From Treponema sp. (GTDB lineage: Bacteria; Spirochaetota; Spirochaetia; Treponematales; Treponemataceae): 64,000 bases of DNA. Of the stretch, positions 50,390-59,308 are shown piece after piece; the stretch's first letter is position 1; every line of letters starts with the position of its first letter. Under the pieces are notes generated by a model that had not been told where the DNA came from, did no database searches, and worked only from the letters and a program-made list of their open reading frames with translations. The stretch spans positions 124,001-188,000 of the forward strand of contig JAILLQ010000020.1 of NCBI GenBank assembly GCA_024693045.1, given 5' to 3'. Made by a program: the position numbers and the translations under genes.

Positions 50390-51865
50390 CTATTGATGGA
50401 TTTTTATTACAAAAGTAGTTCCGCCACTTTCTGGTGACAGAATGTCAAAGACATCATCTCTTTTGTAAAAAAGTTTAAGTCTGGAAATAACATTAGAAAG
50501 GCCAACACCATTTCCAGAATCTCTACTTTCCGATTCTAACACACTTTCAGGATTTTTAAAAATTCCTTTTAGAATTTTTTCCCTGATTTCAGAAGTCATT
50601 CCTACTCCATTGTCAGAAATCGAAACAATTACTAGATTTTTTGAACTTTCTTCGTGAACAGAAAGGGTTATTCTTCCTCCTGATCTTATATCTGCAAGTC
50701 CGTGTTTAATACAGTTTTCCACAAGAGGTTGCAAAATCATTCCAGGAATTTTTATTTTTAAGTTTGAGTATTGAATATCAGTATAATAATCAAAGCGAGA
50801 ACCAAAGCGAACTTTCATTATGTATATGTAACTTTCAAGCATTTTAATTTCGTCTGTAAGGTCTGTTTCCTGACCTGTATAATGCAGATTGTATCGGTAG
50901 AAATCTGCAACTTTTTCCAGAAAATCACAAGTTTTATCGCTACCTTCAAGAAGGGCTAATTGAGCTCCAGTATTCAGCGTATTAAAAAGAAAGTGAGGAT
51001 TTATTTGTGCCTGAAGAGCATTTAATTTTGCATCCTGATAGAGTTCATTCATTTTCATTTCTCTTTCACGAAGTTCACTTTCTTCTATAGCCTTTTCCCA
51101 CATTGTATCAATGTATTCCCGAATAGAAATAATCATACGATTTAAGGCTCTGCAAATATTTCCAATTTCATCATTAACAGAATATTCAAACAGGGGAACA
51201 TCAAAATTTCTGGCAGCAAGTTGGTTTGCCCGATTTGAAATTTCAACTAAAGGATGAATGATATTAGTCAAAAGAAGGAATACACATAAAATTACTATGG
51301 AAACAGTAAAAAGCAGAAAAAATATTCCGAAAATATTTATTTCACGAACAGCTGCCCTTCTTTCCTCATAACTGGAAATATTTTTTTCAAAATAAAGTTG
51401 ATTCAGTCTTTCTGTTTCCAAACACAAGAGAGAGTATATTTTTAAAGCCTTTATGTAATTATCATTTGCTTCAAGAATAATGCCTGCTCTATTTGCATAA
51501 ACTGCAGAATCTGAAACTGAAAGGAATGATTCAGAAAGTTTTCTTACAAAAGCTTCACAGTTTAAGTCCTCAATTTCAGAGGGAACTCTATTCAAATCTA
51601 AGAGAAGTCTTTCGAATTTAGCACGGCTTTGAAAATAATGATTGATATTCTCGTAACTTTTTAGCTTTATATAATTTTCCAAATCATTTTCTACAAGTAG
51701 AAGATTACTTTTAAATTTCTTTACAAAGCGGTTTGATTCATAAGAGGATGAAATCAAATTTGCAGATACCAAGTATGAAAGCGAAAATGAAAGCATTACA
51801 AATGATAAAACTATAGAGGCAAATGTAAATAAAACCATAAGGCGTCGTCTTAGTCCGTACTTCAT
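50390..51865 (-). CDS. LytS/YesM-type sensor histidine kinase
   Basis: 491 residues. Two membrane helices (MVLFTFASIVLSFVMLSFSL and FGIFFLLFTVSIVILCVFLL) bracket an extracytoplasmic domain (~35-170). A HAMP segment (NIIHPLVEISNRANQLAARN) leads to the His_kinase domain with His291 in LQAQINPHFLFNTLNTG. The ATP lid contains VENCIKHGL and VSISDNGVGM, then GNGVGLSNVISRLKLFY. Overlaps the upstream binding-protein-like gene by 4 bp. Partner of the YesN-type regulator at 48772. Confidence 0.93.
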   Translation of the reverse strand: MKYGLRRRLMVLFTFASIVLSFVMLSFSLSYLVSANLISSSYESNRFVKKFKSNLLLVENDLENYIKLKSYENINHYFQSRAKFERLLLDLNRVPSEIEDLNCEAFVRKLSESFLSVSDSAVYANRAGIILEANDNYIKALKIYSLLCLETERLNQLYFEKNISSYEERRAAVREINIFGIFFLLFTVSIVILCVFLLLTNIIHPLVEISNRANQLAARNFDVPLFEYSVNDEIGNICRALNRMIISIREYIDTMWEKAIEESELREREMKMNELYQDAKLNALQAQINPHFLFNTLNTGAQLALLEGSDKTCDFLEKVADFYRYNLHYTGQETDLTDEIKMLESYIYIMKVRFGSRFDYYTDIQYSNLKIKIPGMILQPLVENCIKHGLADIRSGGRITLSVHEESSKNLVIVSISDNGVGMTSEIREKILKGIFKNPESVLESESRDSGNGVGLSNVISRLKLFYKRDDVFDILSPESGGTTFVIKIHQ

Positions 51866-52809
51866 TTACCATCACCTCGCAAAACAGTAACTTTCAGAGG
51901 GTAATTTTGACATTTTTCCACATTATCAATTTCTTTGAATAAAAGCTCACAGGCTTTATTAGCAAAATCTTCGTAATCTATCTTTAAAAGGGCGGCTATA
52001 AGATTTTTTTCCAAATATTCCATTGTTTTTTTATCGCCGAAAATTCCCATCAAATCGATTTTACCTGCAATATTCAAATCAACTGCCATCTGAGCAGCCT
52101 CGTTCAAATCTTCAACAGAAAGACAAAATAGTATATTTGAATTATCCTCTACTGACTTTTGCAAAAGCTTTCTAATATGATTTTCCTTTCCAAAGTCTGA
52201 AGTTGAATATAGGAGCACTTTTCTTGAAAATATTTTCTTCTCTAGAGACTCAATAATTTTTCCTTCAAAAGCTGGATTTTTTTTATCACTTTTGTAAATG
52301 GTGATAGTTTTCCAGTTAGGATTTTGTAAAATGACAGAAGCGGACTTTTCTGCGATTTCTTCAGCGCTAACTCCTATATTTGCTACAAGAGAATTTTCAT
52401 TACATAAACCGGCTACCAGAGAAGGTATTTTTTTTTCGTGGACATCATACAAGGGCTCAGGACAGAAGTTTTCATCATCAGAAAAATAAACCAATCCAGA
52501 AACACAAGAAAATTCAGCATATTCCGCCCAATCCGCAAAAGATCTATTATCAGCTGCAGAAGAAGAGGCTAGAAAATTTGAAACTGCATCGTATTCAAAA
52601 GCCTTCTTTGAAAAAAAATCATAAAAAAGAGCGGCCTCTTCTTTAGCTGCAAAAGAAGTTCCCACAATAAGACTATGTTCATGTACCTTTGCTTCCCTGT
52701 CTTCTAAATTTTCAAAATCTTTAATTTTGCTGATAAAAAAAACAGCATAGGAAATAAAAGATGCGGCTATGAGAAATATGCAAAGTGATGTCTTACCGTG
52801 CTTTTTCAT
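51862..52809 (-). CDS. Membrane-anchored periplasmic-binding-like protein of the sensing unit
   Basis: 315 residues. An uncleaved-looking N-terminal helix (LCIFLIAASFISYAVFFISK) would leave a membrane-anchored extracytoplasmic domain. The body has the alternating alpha/beta pattern of the Peripla_BP_4 fold (VAGLCNENSLVANIGVSAEE, NILFCLSVEDLNEAAQMAVD, KIDLMGIFGDKKTMEYLEKN) but is far more diverged than the two XylF-like neighbours. Coupled by a 4-bp overlap to the kinase gene, so it likely presents ligand to that kinase. Ligand unknown. Confidence 0.65.
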   Translation of the reverse strand: MKKHGKTSLCIFLIAASFISYAVFFISKIKDFENLEDREAKVHEHSLIVGTSFAAKEEAALFYDFFSKKAFEYDAVSNFLASSSAADNRSFADWAEYAEFSCVSGLVYFSDDENFCPEPLYDVHEKKIPSLVAGLCNENSLVANIGVSAEEIAEKSASVILQNPNWKTITIYKSDKKNPAFEGKIIESLEKKIFSRKVLLYSTSDFGKENHIRKLLQKSVEDNSNILFCLSVEDLNEAAQMAVDLNIAGKIDLMGIFGDKKTMEYLEKNLIAALLKIDYEDFANKACELLFKEIDNVEKCQNYPLKVTVLRGDGK

Positions 52810-52812
52810 TGG

Positions 52813-53259
52813 CTAAACCGTTTTTAGCATAGAAGTAAGACCTTCTATCAGGTCATTATAAGTATCTGTAAAATTACCCGTATACCAGGGATCTGCTATA
52901 TCCCTGTCTTTACCGGCATAAGACAAAAGAAGTTTTACTTTATCATCAGGATCTTTATTCCACTCTCTCTGCATATAAAAAAGATTTTCTACATCCATAC
53001 CGATAAGAAGATCGTAATTTTTGTAATCATCACTGCAAATCCTTCTGGCAGAACGTTTTTCAAATGGTATAGAATTTTTCTTAAGTTCTGCTTTTGCACC
53101 GTGATGCATATCATTTCCTATTTCTTCTGTACTGGTTGCAGCTGATTCAATCAGAAAATCATTTTCTCTTCCCATATCTTTAACAAGTTTTTTACAAATG
53201 AATTCAGCCATTGGAGAACGGCATATATTTCCGTGACAAACAAAAAGTATTTTTTTCAT
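52813..53259 (-). CDS. Low-molecular-weight protein-tyrosine-phosphatase family protein
   Basis: 148 residues, usual size. The P-loop FVCHGNICRSPMAEF carries catalytic Cys8 and Arg14 (C-x5-R). The C-terminal general acid is in DIADPWYTGNF. The partner residues (AATSTEEIGNDMHHGAKAEL, SARRI) match the family. It lies 3 bp upstream of the binding-protein-like gene, so it may be co-transcribed with the sugar-sensing unit; otherwise its substrate is unknown. Confidence 0.93.
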   Translation of the reverse strand: MKKILFVCHGNICRSPMAEFICKKLVKDMGRENDFLIESAATSTEEIGNDMHHGAKAELKKNSIPFEKRSARRICSDDYKNYDLLIGMDVENLFYMQREWNKDPDDKVKLLLSYAGKDRDIADPWYTGNFTDTYNDLIEGLTSMLKTV

Positions 53260-53282
53260 GCAATTATTCTAGCATTTAAAAT

Positions 53283-53315
53283 AAAAAAAGACAGTTCAAA
53301 AAGAACTGTCTTTTT
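53283..53315 (-). terminator. Intrinsic terminator after asd
   Basis: AAAAAGACAGTTC (53285-53297), loop AAAAA, GAACTGTCTTTTT (53303-53315): a perfect 13-position inverted repeat, with T-run for leftward transcripts. It could also work rightward. Confidence 0.9.
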
Positions 53316-53331
53316 CGCCAAAAATTAAAAA

Positions 53332-54420
53332 CTAGCAGTCAAAAAAGCCCTTTGCTTTTAAAAGTTCTGCATTGAGGATACCACCAAGAGCGGCACCACG
53401 TTTTGTGTTGTGGCTCAAAGCAACGAATTTTACGTCAAATACGTTACATGGGCGAAGGCGGCCGATTACACAAGCCATTCCCTTTTCTGTTTCGCGGTCA
53501 CGGCGAGGCTGTGGGCGGTTATCTTCATGGCGGACAACAATTGGATGTTCTGGAGCACTAGGAAGTTTCAATTCCTGAGGTACAGAAGTATATGAAGTCC
53601 AGATTTTTTCGATTTCTTCAAGGCTTGGCTTTTTGTCACCAAATTCAAGAGAGATACAAGCTGTATGCCCGTCAATAACAGGAACACGAGTACATGTTGA
53701 AGATACCTGAGGAAGAGAAGCGTTTTCAATCTTTCCGTCTTTTACAGTTCCTAAAATCTTAAGACATTCTTTTTCTGTCTTTTCTTCTTCGCCGCCAATA
53801 AATGGAACGATATTATCAATCATGTCAAATGAAGGAACACCTGGGTATCCTGCACCTGAAGTAGCCTGAAGAGTAGTAACAATCATGCGTTTTACTTCAT
53901 AACCAGCTTTAATCAAAGCGTGGATAGGCATCATGTATGTCTGAAGAGAGCAGTTTGGTTTTACAGCAATAAAACCTTTGTCCCAGCCATGGTGCTTTTT
54001 CTGTTCTGCGATTACATCAAGATGAGCATAGTTGATTTCTGGAACAAGCATAGGAACATCTTCTGTCCAGCGGTTAGCAGATGCGTTAGAAACTACAGGA
54101 ATTCCTTCTGCAGCATAAGCAGCTTCAAGAGCCTTAATTTCATCTTTACCCATTTCAAGAGCAGAGAATACGAACTGGCACTTTCCTAAAGCCTGCTTTT
54201 CATCGTTTGCATCCTGAACTGTAAGATCTGCAACTCCGGCAGGAATATTTTCACCGATGAGCCAGCGGTTCTTTACTGCATCTTTGTATAATTTACCTGC
54301 AGAACGAGGAGAAGCAGCAACATAAGTTACTTCGAACCATGGATGATTTTCCAACAATTTAATGTAGCGCTGTCCAACCATACCAGTTGCACCAAGAACA
54401 CCTACTTTAATCTTTGACAT
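53332..54420 (-). CDS. asd: Aspartate-semialdehyde dehydrogenase (archaeal/fungal-type)
   Basis: 362 residues. NADP-binding VGVLGATGMVGQRYIKLLEN, active-site region AVKPNCSLQTYMMPIHALIK with the catalytic Cys, then TTLQATSGAGYPGVPSFDMI and STCTRVPVIDGHTACISLEF. The PNCSLQT form is that of the archaeal/fungal-type rather than the usual bacterial enzyme. Reduces aspartyl phosphate toward lysine, threonine and methionine. Follows dapA in the same direction (34 bp gap), so the two likely form an operon. Confidence 0.95.
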   Translation of the reverse strand: MSKIKVGVLGATGMVGQRYIKLLENHPWFEVTYVAASPRSAGKLYKDAVKNRWLIGENIPAGVADLTVQDANDEKQALGKCQFVFSALEMGKDEIKALEAAYAAEGIPVVSNASANRWTEDVPMLVPEINYAHLDVIAEQKKHHGWDKGFIAVKPNCSLQTYMMPIHALIKAGYEVKRMIVTTLQATSGAGYPGVPSFDMIDNIVPFIGGEEEKTEKECLKILGTVKDGKIENASLPQVSSTCTRVPVIDGHTACISLEFGDKKPSLEEIEKIWTSYTSVPQELKLPSAPEHPIVVRHEDNRPQPRRDRETEKGMACVIGRLRPCNVFDVKFVALSHNTKRGAALGGILNAELLKAKGFFDC

Positions 54421-54454
54421 AATTTATTTTCCTCCAAAGGGATTCTTTACTTTT

Positions 54455-55363
54455 TTATATTAAATTGCATTCTGATAATGCACTTTTAATAACTTCTTTT
54501 GCACTTGCTTTTACTTCAACAAGAGGAAGTCTTACACATGGCTTCATATCTCCGCGTAAACTTAAAGCATATTTGATAGAAGTTGGATTTCCATCTACAA
54601 AAGCAGCCTTAAAAAATGGCAGAAGTCTGTAATGAAGCTGGCGGGCTGTTTTTAAATCCCCGTCCAAAGCAGCATGAGTCAACTTTGTGATAAGGTCAGG
54701 AGCATAGTTAGAAACAACACTGAAAACTCCGTCTCCGCCACAAGAAATAAGAGGAAGAGTAAGTCCGTCATCTCCGCAGATAACAGCAAATTCAGGATGT
54801 TTTGCCTTTACTTTTGCAATTACATCCATCATCTGATTGATATTACCACTTGCTTCCTTTACACCGATAATATTTGGTAAATCAGCAATCTTTAACAAAG
54901 TTGGAACATCAATATTTTTTCCTGTTCTTCCCTGAATGTTATAAACAACAATTGGAATACCAACCTTTGAAACAGCTTCAAAATGTTTGTAAATACCTTC
55001 ATCACTTGGTTTGTTGTAGTAAGGAGTTACGACAAGAGCTGCATCAGCACCTGCCTTTTTTGCACGTTCACAATAACGAACTGCATCACGAGTACAGTTA
55101 GAACCAGCTCCCAATGTAACCCAGATTTTTCTATTGTTTGCCTTTTCATAAGCTCTAACTTCTTCAAAAGCAATTTTAATAATTTCGTCTTCTTCGTCTT
55201 CTGTCAAAGTTGGAGTTTCTGCAGTAGTTCCCAAAGGTAGAATACCATCGATTCCGCCTTCAAGCTGGCGTTTGACTAAAGCACGAAATCCTTCGTAATC
55301 AACAGATTCATCTTCATGCATTGGTGTGACTAAAGCTGTCATTGCACCGCCAAATTTTGCCAT
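54455..55363 (-). CDS. dapA: 4-hydroxy-tetrahydrodipicolinate synthase
   Basis: Start chosen at ATG 55363 (MAKFGGAMTALVTPMHEDES) with GGAGG at 55369-55373. 302 residues. Schiff-base Lys is in NIIGVKEASGNINQMMDVI, catalytic Tyr in ALVVTPYYNKPSDEGIYKHF, and the GTTAETPTL and GRTGKNID loops complete the active site. First dedicated step of lysine biosynthesis, condensing pyruvate with aspartate semialdehyde made by the next gene. Confidence 0.96.
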   Translation of the reverse strand: MAKFGGAMTALVTPMHEDESVDYEGFRALVKRQLEGGIDGILPLGTTAETPTLTEDEEDEIIKIAFEEVRAYEKANNRKIWVTLGAGSNCTRDAVRYCERAKKAGADAALVVTPYYNKPSDEGIYKHFEAVSKVGIPIVVYNIQGRTGKNIDVPTLLKIADLPNIIGVKEASGNINQMMDVIAKVKAKHPEFAVICGDDGLTLPLISCGGDGVFSVVSNYAPDLITKLTHAALDGDLKTARQLHYRLLPFFKAAFVDGNPTSIKYALSLRGDMKPCVRLPLVEVKASAKEVIKSALSECNLI

Positions 55364-55440
55364 ACTAGCCTCCAAAAATAATTTTTGTTTATTAAAGCAC
55401 TTTTATAGTAAAAGTTCAATTATATGTGTAAAATGTGACC

Positions 55441-58170
55441 ATGAATAATTTCATAACAGCCTTATTGTTCGCCCTTTCGATTTTTCCAAAGGAAAAAATA
55501 GATTATAAATACTGTTACACAGCAAAAGATTATCCCATAGAGAGACTTATATCTCAGGATTTTCAATATTCAAATAACTTAAGTTCCTATTCAAAAAAGG
55601 GTTATCTTTGGCTGGAAGCTACCATTCCTGGTCACATAGAAGATGAAAAAATAGAAATCCTCAGTTTAGGTTATGAACCAATATACGAAGCGGTTCTTTA
55701 TGTTCAGGACAAAAACTACAACTGGAATCAAATTGGAAAAACTGGTACAGGTGTAAAAATCAACGAAAAATCCATGGCAAACTTTCTCTACGCCTTCAAT
55801 TTTAATGGAAAAAAATACCGAACCATAGACAATAAAGATATAAAAATCCGTATAAGAATTAATTCGAAAACTGACAGCATAATTAATCTTTATTCGATGA
55901 AAGCAAGAGTTTTCCGCTCTAATCTAAACACTCTACTTTCTCAGCGATTTTTCTTTTTTGGTGCCTGTCTCTTAATGATTTTTTACACCTGTTTTACAAC
56001 CATAACCATAAAAGACAAGGAAAGCTTTTACATGATTGCCATCTGCTTTCTGTTATTTTTAGGAACAATGATAAAATCTGGTGTACCTGTAACTTACCTT
56101 TTTCAATATTCACCATTACCCCCTATCCTTACGAAAATCGGTTACTTTATTCTTTGCAGTTTGCCAATATTAGTTTGTATGGAACTTTCTAACCAGCTGA
56201 AACAGGAATTTGAAAGTCTTCCTGGCTGGGTAAAAAAACTGGAATCTTCTTTGATTTACTTTTATTCTGTCGTAATAACTATTGGAATTATAGTAAACAT
56301 CCTTCCTATTCCTTTTTCGCTTACAAAATACATAGGGCTCATATCGTATTCACTCTGTCTTGCAGTATCCAATCTATATACTTACATAATTTTTAAATAT
56401 TCAAGCAACTATTATGCTTCTCAACTTTATTCATTAAATATTTCCCTTTTTATTCTGTGGCTTGAAGTTCTTTTTAAGATTTTCCGCTTCATGCCAGGGG
56501 CAACAGACATTCTTCACATATTTGACAACAAACCTACTCTTAGTTTTTCTATTGCCTTCTTTCTTTCAAGTATTTCAACACTTCTTTTCCTTAATCGAAA
56601 AATGAGACAGAAACTTGCTTACTTACAAATCCGAACTGGAGAAGCTGAAGAAAAAATTGAAGAAGAAAAGAAATGGCGTTTTATTTACAACAGCCTTTCA
56701 GACATGGTATCAAACCCTATACAATCTATTTCCAATAAATTGGACAAAGTTAAGGCTTTCATTCCCAATGAAGATTTTTCTTCAATTAAAAAGTCTGTAG
56801 CATACACAAAAACATTGACTAACGTAATTTCACTTCTTTCATTATATGAACATTCACCAAAAGAAATTCTTTTTGACAGTGAACCCTTAAACCTTAACAC
56901 CCTTCTTTTGGAAAGCATTTCCCCTGAACTTTCAACACTACGCCTTAATGGCTGTTATCCAAAACTTCAGGAAACATATATCGACAGCTCTTATGTTTAC
57001 ACAAACAAAGCTTTGCTTGCAATTGCACTTAAATTTATAATCCAAACAGTTTTAAAGCAGGTGCATCCAAAAACTACAGTAACGATTACATCTGAATATG
57101 AAAATTTTACCTTTATTTTTACAGTTTTATTTGAATGCGATAATATCAGCCGAGAACAGCAGGAAGCTCTTTTAACACTAGACTTTACAGAAGCAGAAGA
57201 ACTTGCCGTGAACAAGCTGCTCGAAGAATGGGGTATACACCTTTATATTGCAAAAAAAATCGTTTCACTTCTAAAAGGTTCTCTTCTCTTTAAGCCTGGA
57301 ATAAACGGCTCTATGATTCAAATGAGACTTGCCATAAAACCATTAAGTTCTCAGCTAAAAAAATCCTCTGTAATGGAAGAAAACTACGAAGATGAAAAAG
57401 AAGAAACCTTCATCCTTGAAGAAAAGCCAGAATATAACCAAGTGATTTATATTGTAGAAGAAGACAGTGTAGTTAGAAACGAGATGTACGACAATTTAAA
57501 AAAATCCTGCTTTGTAAAAGTTTTTGGAAATACACAGGAATTTATAAAGGCCGTCGAAGCAAACAAACCTGATATGATTATTTATTCACTTTCAACTCCA
57601 GGTACTCATATACTAGAACTTCTAGACTCTGTTAATGGCTTAAAACATCTTCCAATAATGGTCACAACAAAAATGGTTTCAAAAAAAATGACCGATAAAC
57701 TTTACGAAAAGGGAGTTTTTGAAGTTGTACAAAAACCTTTCGACCTTTATGTAATTCATCATAGAATCCGGGCAATTATAGCAAACAGAATTTTATACAG
57801 AGAATTAATTCTATCTTCCATTACAGATTCACTCAGATCATCATTCCTTCAAGATTCTTCTACTTCTGAAAATCAGATTTTACCAACAAATCAATTTAAC
57901 CAGGTAAAGAAAACAGAAGAAGAACAGTTAGATACTCTACCTTTAGAAAATAATTCTGAACTTATAATGAATTCAATTTTCATTTCAGCCAATTTAACTA
58001 AAAAAGAGTGTCAAATTGCAAGGTTAATCGTAAACGGAAAAAGTGACAAGGAAATTTCTGCAGAGTTGGGAATTTCTACAGGAACGGTTGCCGTTCACAA
58101 TAAGAATATCTATAAAAAACTCAATGTTCACAGCAGGAAAGAACTTTCTGAAAAACTGCACAAAGAGTAA
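55441..58170 (+). CDS. Large 7TM-DISM-like membrane LuxR regulator with degenerate kinase and receiver
   Basis: Start taken at ATG 55441 (MNNFITALLFALSIF); a GTG at 55435 is the alternative. 909 residues. In order: short signal/TM segment; beta-rich extracytoplasmic region to ~165; about seven membrane helices (~170-390); a coiled coil (KIEEEKKWRFIYNSL); a HisKA-like region where the H-box reads SDMVSNPI with Asp421 at the His position; an HATPase-like region (~490-635) keeping only GIHLYIAKKIV; a receiver-like domain (~668-785) in which KPDMIIYSLSTPG has Ser716 for the phosphoacceptor Asp; and a LuxR HTH at ~840-905 (LTKKECQIARLIVNGKSDKE, ISTGTVAVHNKNIYKKL). A phosphorylation-independent membrane transcription factor is inferred. 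Confidence 0.85.
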   Translation: MNNFITALLFALSIFPKEKIDYKYCYTAKDYPIERLISQDFQYSNNLSSYSKKGYLWLEATIPGHIEDEKIEILSLGYEPIYEAVLYVQDKNYNWNQIGKTGTGVKINEKSMANFLYAFNFNGKKYRTIDNKDIKIRIRINSKTDSIINLYSMKARVFRSNLNTLLSQRFFFFGACLLMIFYTCFTTITIKDKESFYMIAICFLLFLGTMIKSGVPVTYLFQYSPLPPILTKIGYFILCSLPILVCMELSNQLKQEFESLPGWVKKLESSLIYFYSVVITIGIIVNILPIPFSLTKYIGLISYSLCLAVSNLYTYIIFKYSSNYYASQLYSLNISLFILWLEVLFKIFRFMPGATDILHIFDNKPTLSFSIAFFLSSISTLLFLNRKMRQKLAYLQIRTGEAEEKIEEEKKWRFIYNSLSDMVSNPIQSISNKLDKVKAFIPNEDFSSIKKSVAYTKTLTNVISLLSLYEHSPKEILFDSEPLNLNTLLLESISPELSTLRLNGCYPKLQETYIDSSYVYTNKALLAIALKFIIQTVLKQVHPKTTVTITSEYENFTFIFTVLFECDNISREQQEALLTLDFTEAEELAVNKLLEEWGIHLYIAKKIVSLLKGSLLFKPGINGSMIQMRLAIKPLSSQLKKSSVMEENYEDEKEETFILEEKPEYNQVIYIVEEDSVVRNEMYDNLKKSCFVKVFGNTQEFIKAVEANKPDMIIYSLSTPGTHILELLDSVNGLKHLPIMVTTKMVSKKMTDKLYEKGVFEVVQKPFDLYVIHHRIRAIIANRILYRELILSSITDSLRSSFLQDSSTSENQILPTNQFNQVKKTEEEQLDTLPLENNSELIMNSIFISANLTKKECQIARLIVNGKSDKEISAELGISTGTVAVHNKNIYKKLNVHSRKELSEKLHKE

Positions 58171-58212
58171 TTTTTATGCTAGGATACAAAAAAATAGAAG
58201 AGGAATAAGAAT

Positions 58213-59304
58213 ATGGCAGGAAACACATACGGCTCAATATTTAGAATAACAACTTTTGGAGAAAGCCACGGAAAGGGGCTTGGCGTTATAGTTGACGGTT
58301 GTCCTGCCGGAATTCCAATCAAATTAGAAAAAATACAGACAGCCTTAGACAGAAGAAGACCAGGAGCTGCTATCAACGGGATAAGGACAGCTGCTGTAAC
58401 TCAGAGAAACGAACCTGATCAGGCAGAAATTCTTTCCGGAGTTTTTGAAGAAAAAGCAGAAGGCACACCAATCGCCATTGAAATAAGAAATACTTCTCAG
58501 CATTCAAAAGATTACGGAAACCTGGTAAACACATTCCGTCCAGGACATGCAGATTTTGTATATGACCAGAAATACGGTTTCAGAGATTACCGTGGAGGCG
58601 GAAGAGCAAGTGGCCGGGAAACAGCAGCCAGAGTAGCAGCAGGGGCAATTGCATCTATGATTCTAGAAAGCTACGGAATAAGCGTAAAAGCCTACACTCT
58701 TAAAGCAGCTGGAATAAAATGCGAAAAAAAAGACCTTTCCCAAATTGAAGAAAATTCCATGAGAGCCCCGGACAACAATGCCGCAAAATTAATGGAAGAA
58801 AAAATCGAAGAATTTAGAGCAAAAGGAGACAGTGCAGGCGGAATTATCGAATGCCTTGTAAAGGGAGTTCCTGCTGGTCTGGGAGAACCTGTTTTTGACA
58901 AACTTGATGCCGAAATTGCAAAAGCGATTCTTTCTATAGGAGCCGTAAAAGGCATAGAATTCGGACTAGGTTTTGAGGCTGCAGACTCATGCGGAAGTCA
59001 GAACAACGACAAAATGGAATTAAAAGATGGAAAACCATCCTTTATAACAAACAATGCCGGCGGAATTTTAGGCGGTATGTCAAATGGAAACGATATAATT
59101 TTCCGTCTTGCCGTAAAACCGGTACCAAGTATTTTCATAGAGCAGGAAACCATTTGCAAAAATGAAAACCAATTTCAGGAAACAAAACTTGAAATAAAAG
59201 GCCGCCATGATGTTTGCCTCTGTCCTAGAATTGTTCCTGTAGTAGAAGCAATGACTTCTATTGTAATAACAGATATGCTTCTAAGAAACAGGGCTGCAAA
59301 ATAG
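58213..59304 (+). CDS. aroC: Chorismate synthase
   Basis: 363 residues. FMN-dependent last enzyme of the shikimate pathway. Signatures: TYGSIFRITTFGESHGKGLG, DRRRPGAAINGIRTAAVTQR, FRPGHADFVYDQKYGFRDYR, GGGRASGRETAARVAAGAIA and the C-terminal GRHDVCLCPRIVPVVEAM. Conserved Arg and His of the active site are present. Preceded by GAGG. It is followed 4 bp later by a carboxypeptidase gene, so the two may share a transcript. Confidence 0.97.
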   Translation: MAGNTYGSIFRITTFGESHGKGLGVIVDGCPAGIPIKLEKIQTALDRRRPGAAINGIRTAAVTQRNEPDQAEILSGVFEEKAEGTPIAIEIRNTSQHSKDYGNLVNTFRPGHADFVYDQKYGFRDYRGGGRASGRETAARVAAGAIASMILESYGISVKAYTLKAAGIKCEKKDLSQIEENSMRAPDNNAAKLMEEKIEEFRAKGDSAGGIIECLVKGVPAGLGEPVFDKLDAEIAKAILSIGAVKGIEFGLGFEAADSCGSQNNDKMELKDGKPSFITNNAGGILGGMSNGNDIIFRLAVKPVPSIFIEQETICKNENQFQETKLEIKGRHDVCLCPRIVPVVEAMTSIVITDMLLRNRAAK

Positions 59305-59308
59305 AACC

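Noticed and set aside
56615..56800. Small ORF inside the LuxR regulator
   Set aside because: Out-of-frame shadow of the coiled-coil coding region.
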